From Epiperipatus broadwayi (taxonomy: Eukaryota; Onychophora; Udeonychophora; Euonychophora; Peripatidae), in the NCBI GenBank assembly GCA_028023455.1, contig JAQFVV010012537.1:1302001-1366000 (forward strand): a stretch of 64,000 nt of DNA, written 5' to 3'. The translations under genes were made by a program, and so were the position numbers. Position 1 is the first letter of the stretch. Every line of letters begins with the position of its first letter. This document shows, in pieces, positions 63,901 through 64,000 of this stretch. Under the pieces are notes generated by a model. It ran no database searches. It was not told the origin of the DNA and worked only from the letters and a program-made list of their open reading frames with translations.

Positions 63901-64000
63901 TATATATCATCTGTGCATCTATGTGCAGTACAATAATTGATTTAACATATAAATGAAATTTATCTATCATATTTGAGTTTATCAAAATAATAAATGACAT
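63582..64000 (-). other. Probable RTE 5'UTR and flank
   Basis: The part nearest the start codon (to about 63880) is less AT-rich than the surroundings, with blocks such as CCACGCTGGCTAATGCGTGT and GGCCTCCAAGAGGAATCAAA. This suits an element 5'UTR rather than local background. From about 63885 the sequence returns to TATATA-rich DNA. The exact element start is not determined. Confidence 0.45.

Overview
The window reads as an AT-rich invertebrate animal genome dominated by mobile elements. I found no host protein-coding gene, rRNA or intact tRNA. Evidence for an animal is the mix of families: CR1/Jockey-like LINEs with PHD-finger ORF1, an RTE-type LINE, Penelope-like elements with a GIY-YIG tail, tRNA-derived SINEs and a hAT-type MITE. 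The species cannot be fixed from the sequence.

Layout. 1-2121: no gene seen. 2122-4708: a decayed Penelope-like element with repeats at its ends. 4851-6470: a decayed, 5'-truncated RTE copy. 6681-7427: a 475-bp repeat present 1.6 times. 7428-21214: a head-to-tail chain of five LINEs, all on the minus strand, each joined to the next through a (TTA)n microsatellite. In sense order they are E (3' end only), D and C (5'-truncated), B (apparently full length, about 6.9 kb, with tandem 5'UTR repeats, ORF1 and ORF2) and A (5'-truncated). 21215-36097: two arrays of one 456-bp satellite, about 17 units forward and then about 15 inverted, meeting at 29068/29069. The mirror continues outward through LINE E and LINE D and stops in a (TTA)n run at a 500-N gap (37157-37656). 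It is a 17-kb palindrome, either a very recent inverted duplication or an assembly fold-back.

37657-64000: mostly AT-rich non-coding DNA with dispersed repeats. These are several copies of one SINE-like family, a tRNA-derived SINE with a duplicated promoter head (38.6 kb), a 236-bp terminal-inverted-repeat element related to the satellite (40.4 kb), and two Penelope-like relics head to head (45.1-47.85 kb), one of them split by a 600-bp retroposon with a 17-bp target duplication. Further right are a short fold-back (48.8 kb), a SINE with a 15-bp target duplication (56.2 kb), a hAT MITE with an 8-bp target duplication (58.1 kb), a 172-bp tandem array (59.7-60.6 kb) and a nearly intact RTE element (60.6-63.6 kb) whose only visible coding lesion is a 4-bp duplication.

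The genes present all serve retrotransposition: endonucleases nick the target, reverse transcriptases copy element RNA there, and ORF1 is presumed to package that RNA. The most notable observations are the LINE chain built on microsatellite tails, and the satellite palindrome whose monomer is related to a dispersed TIR element.
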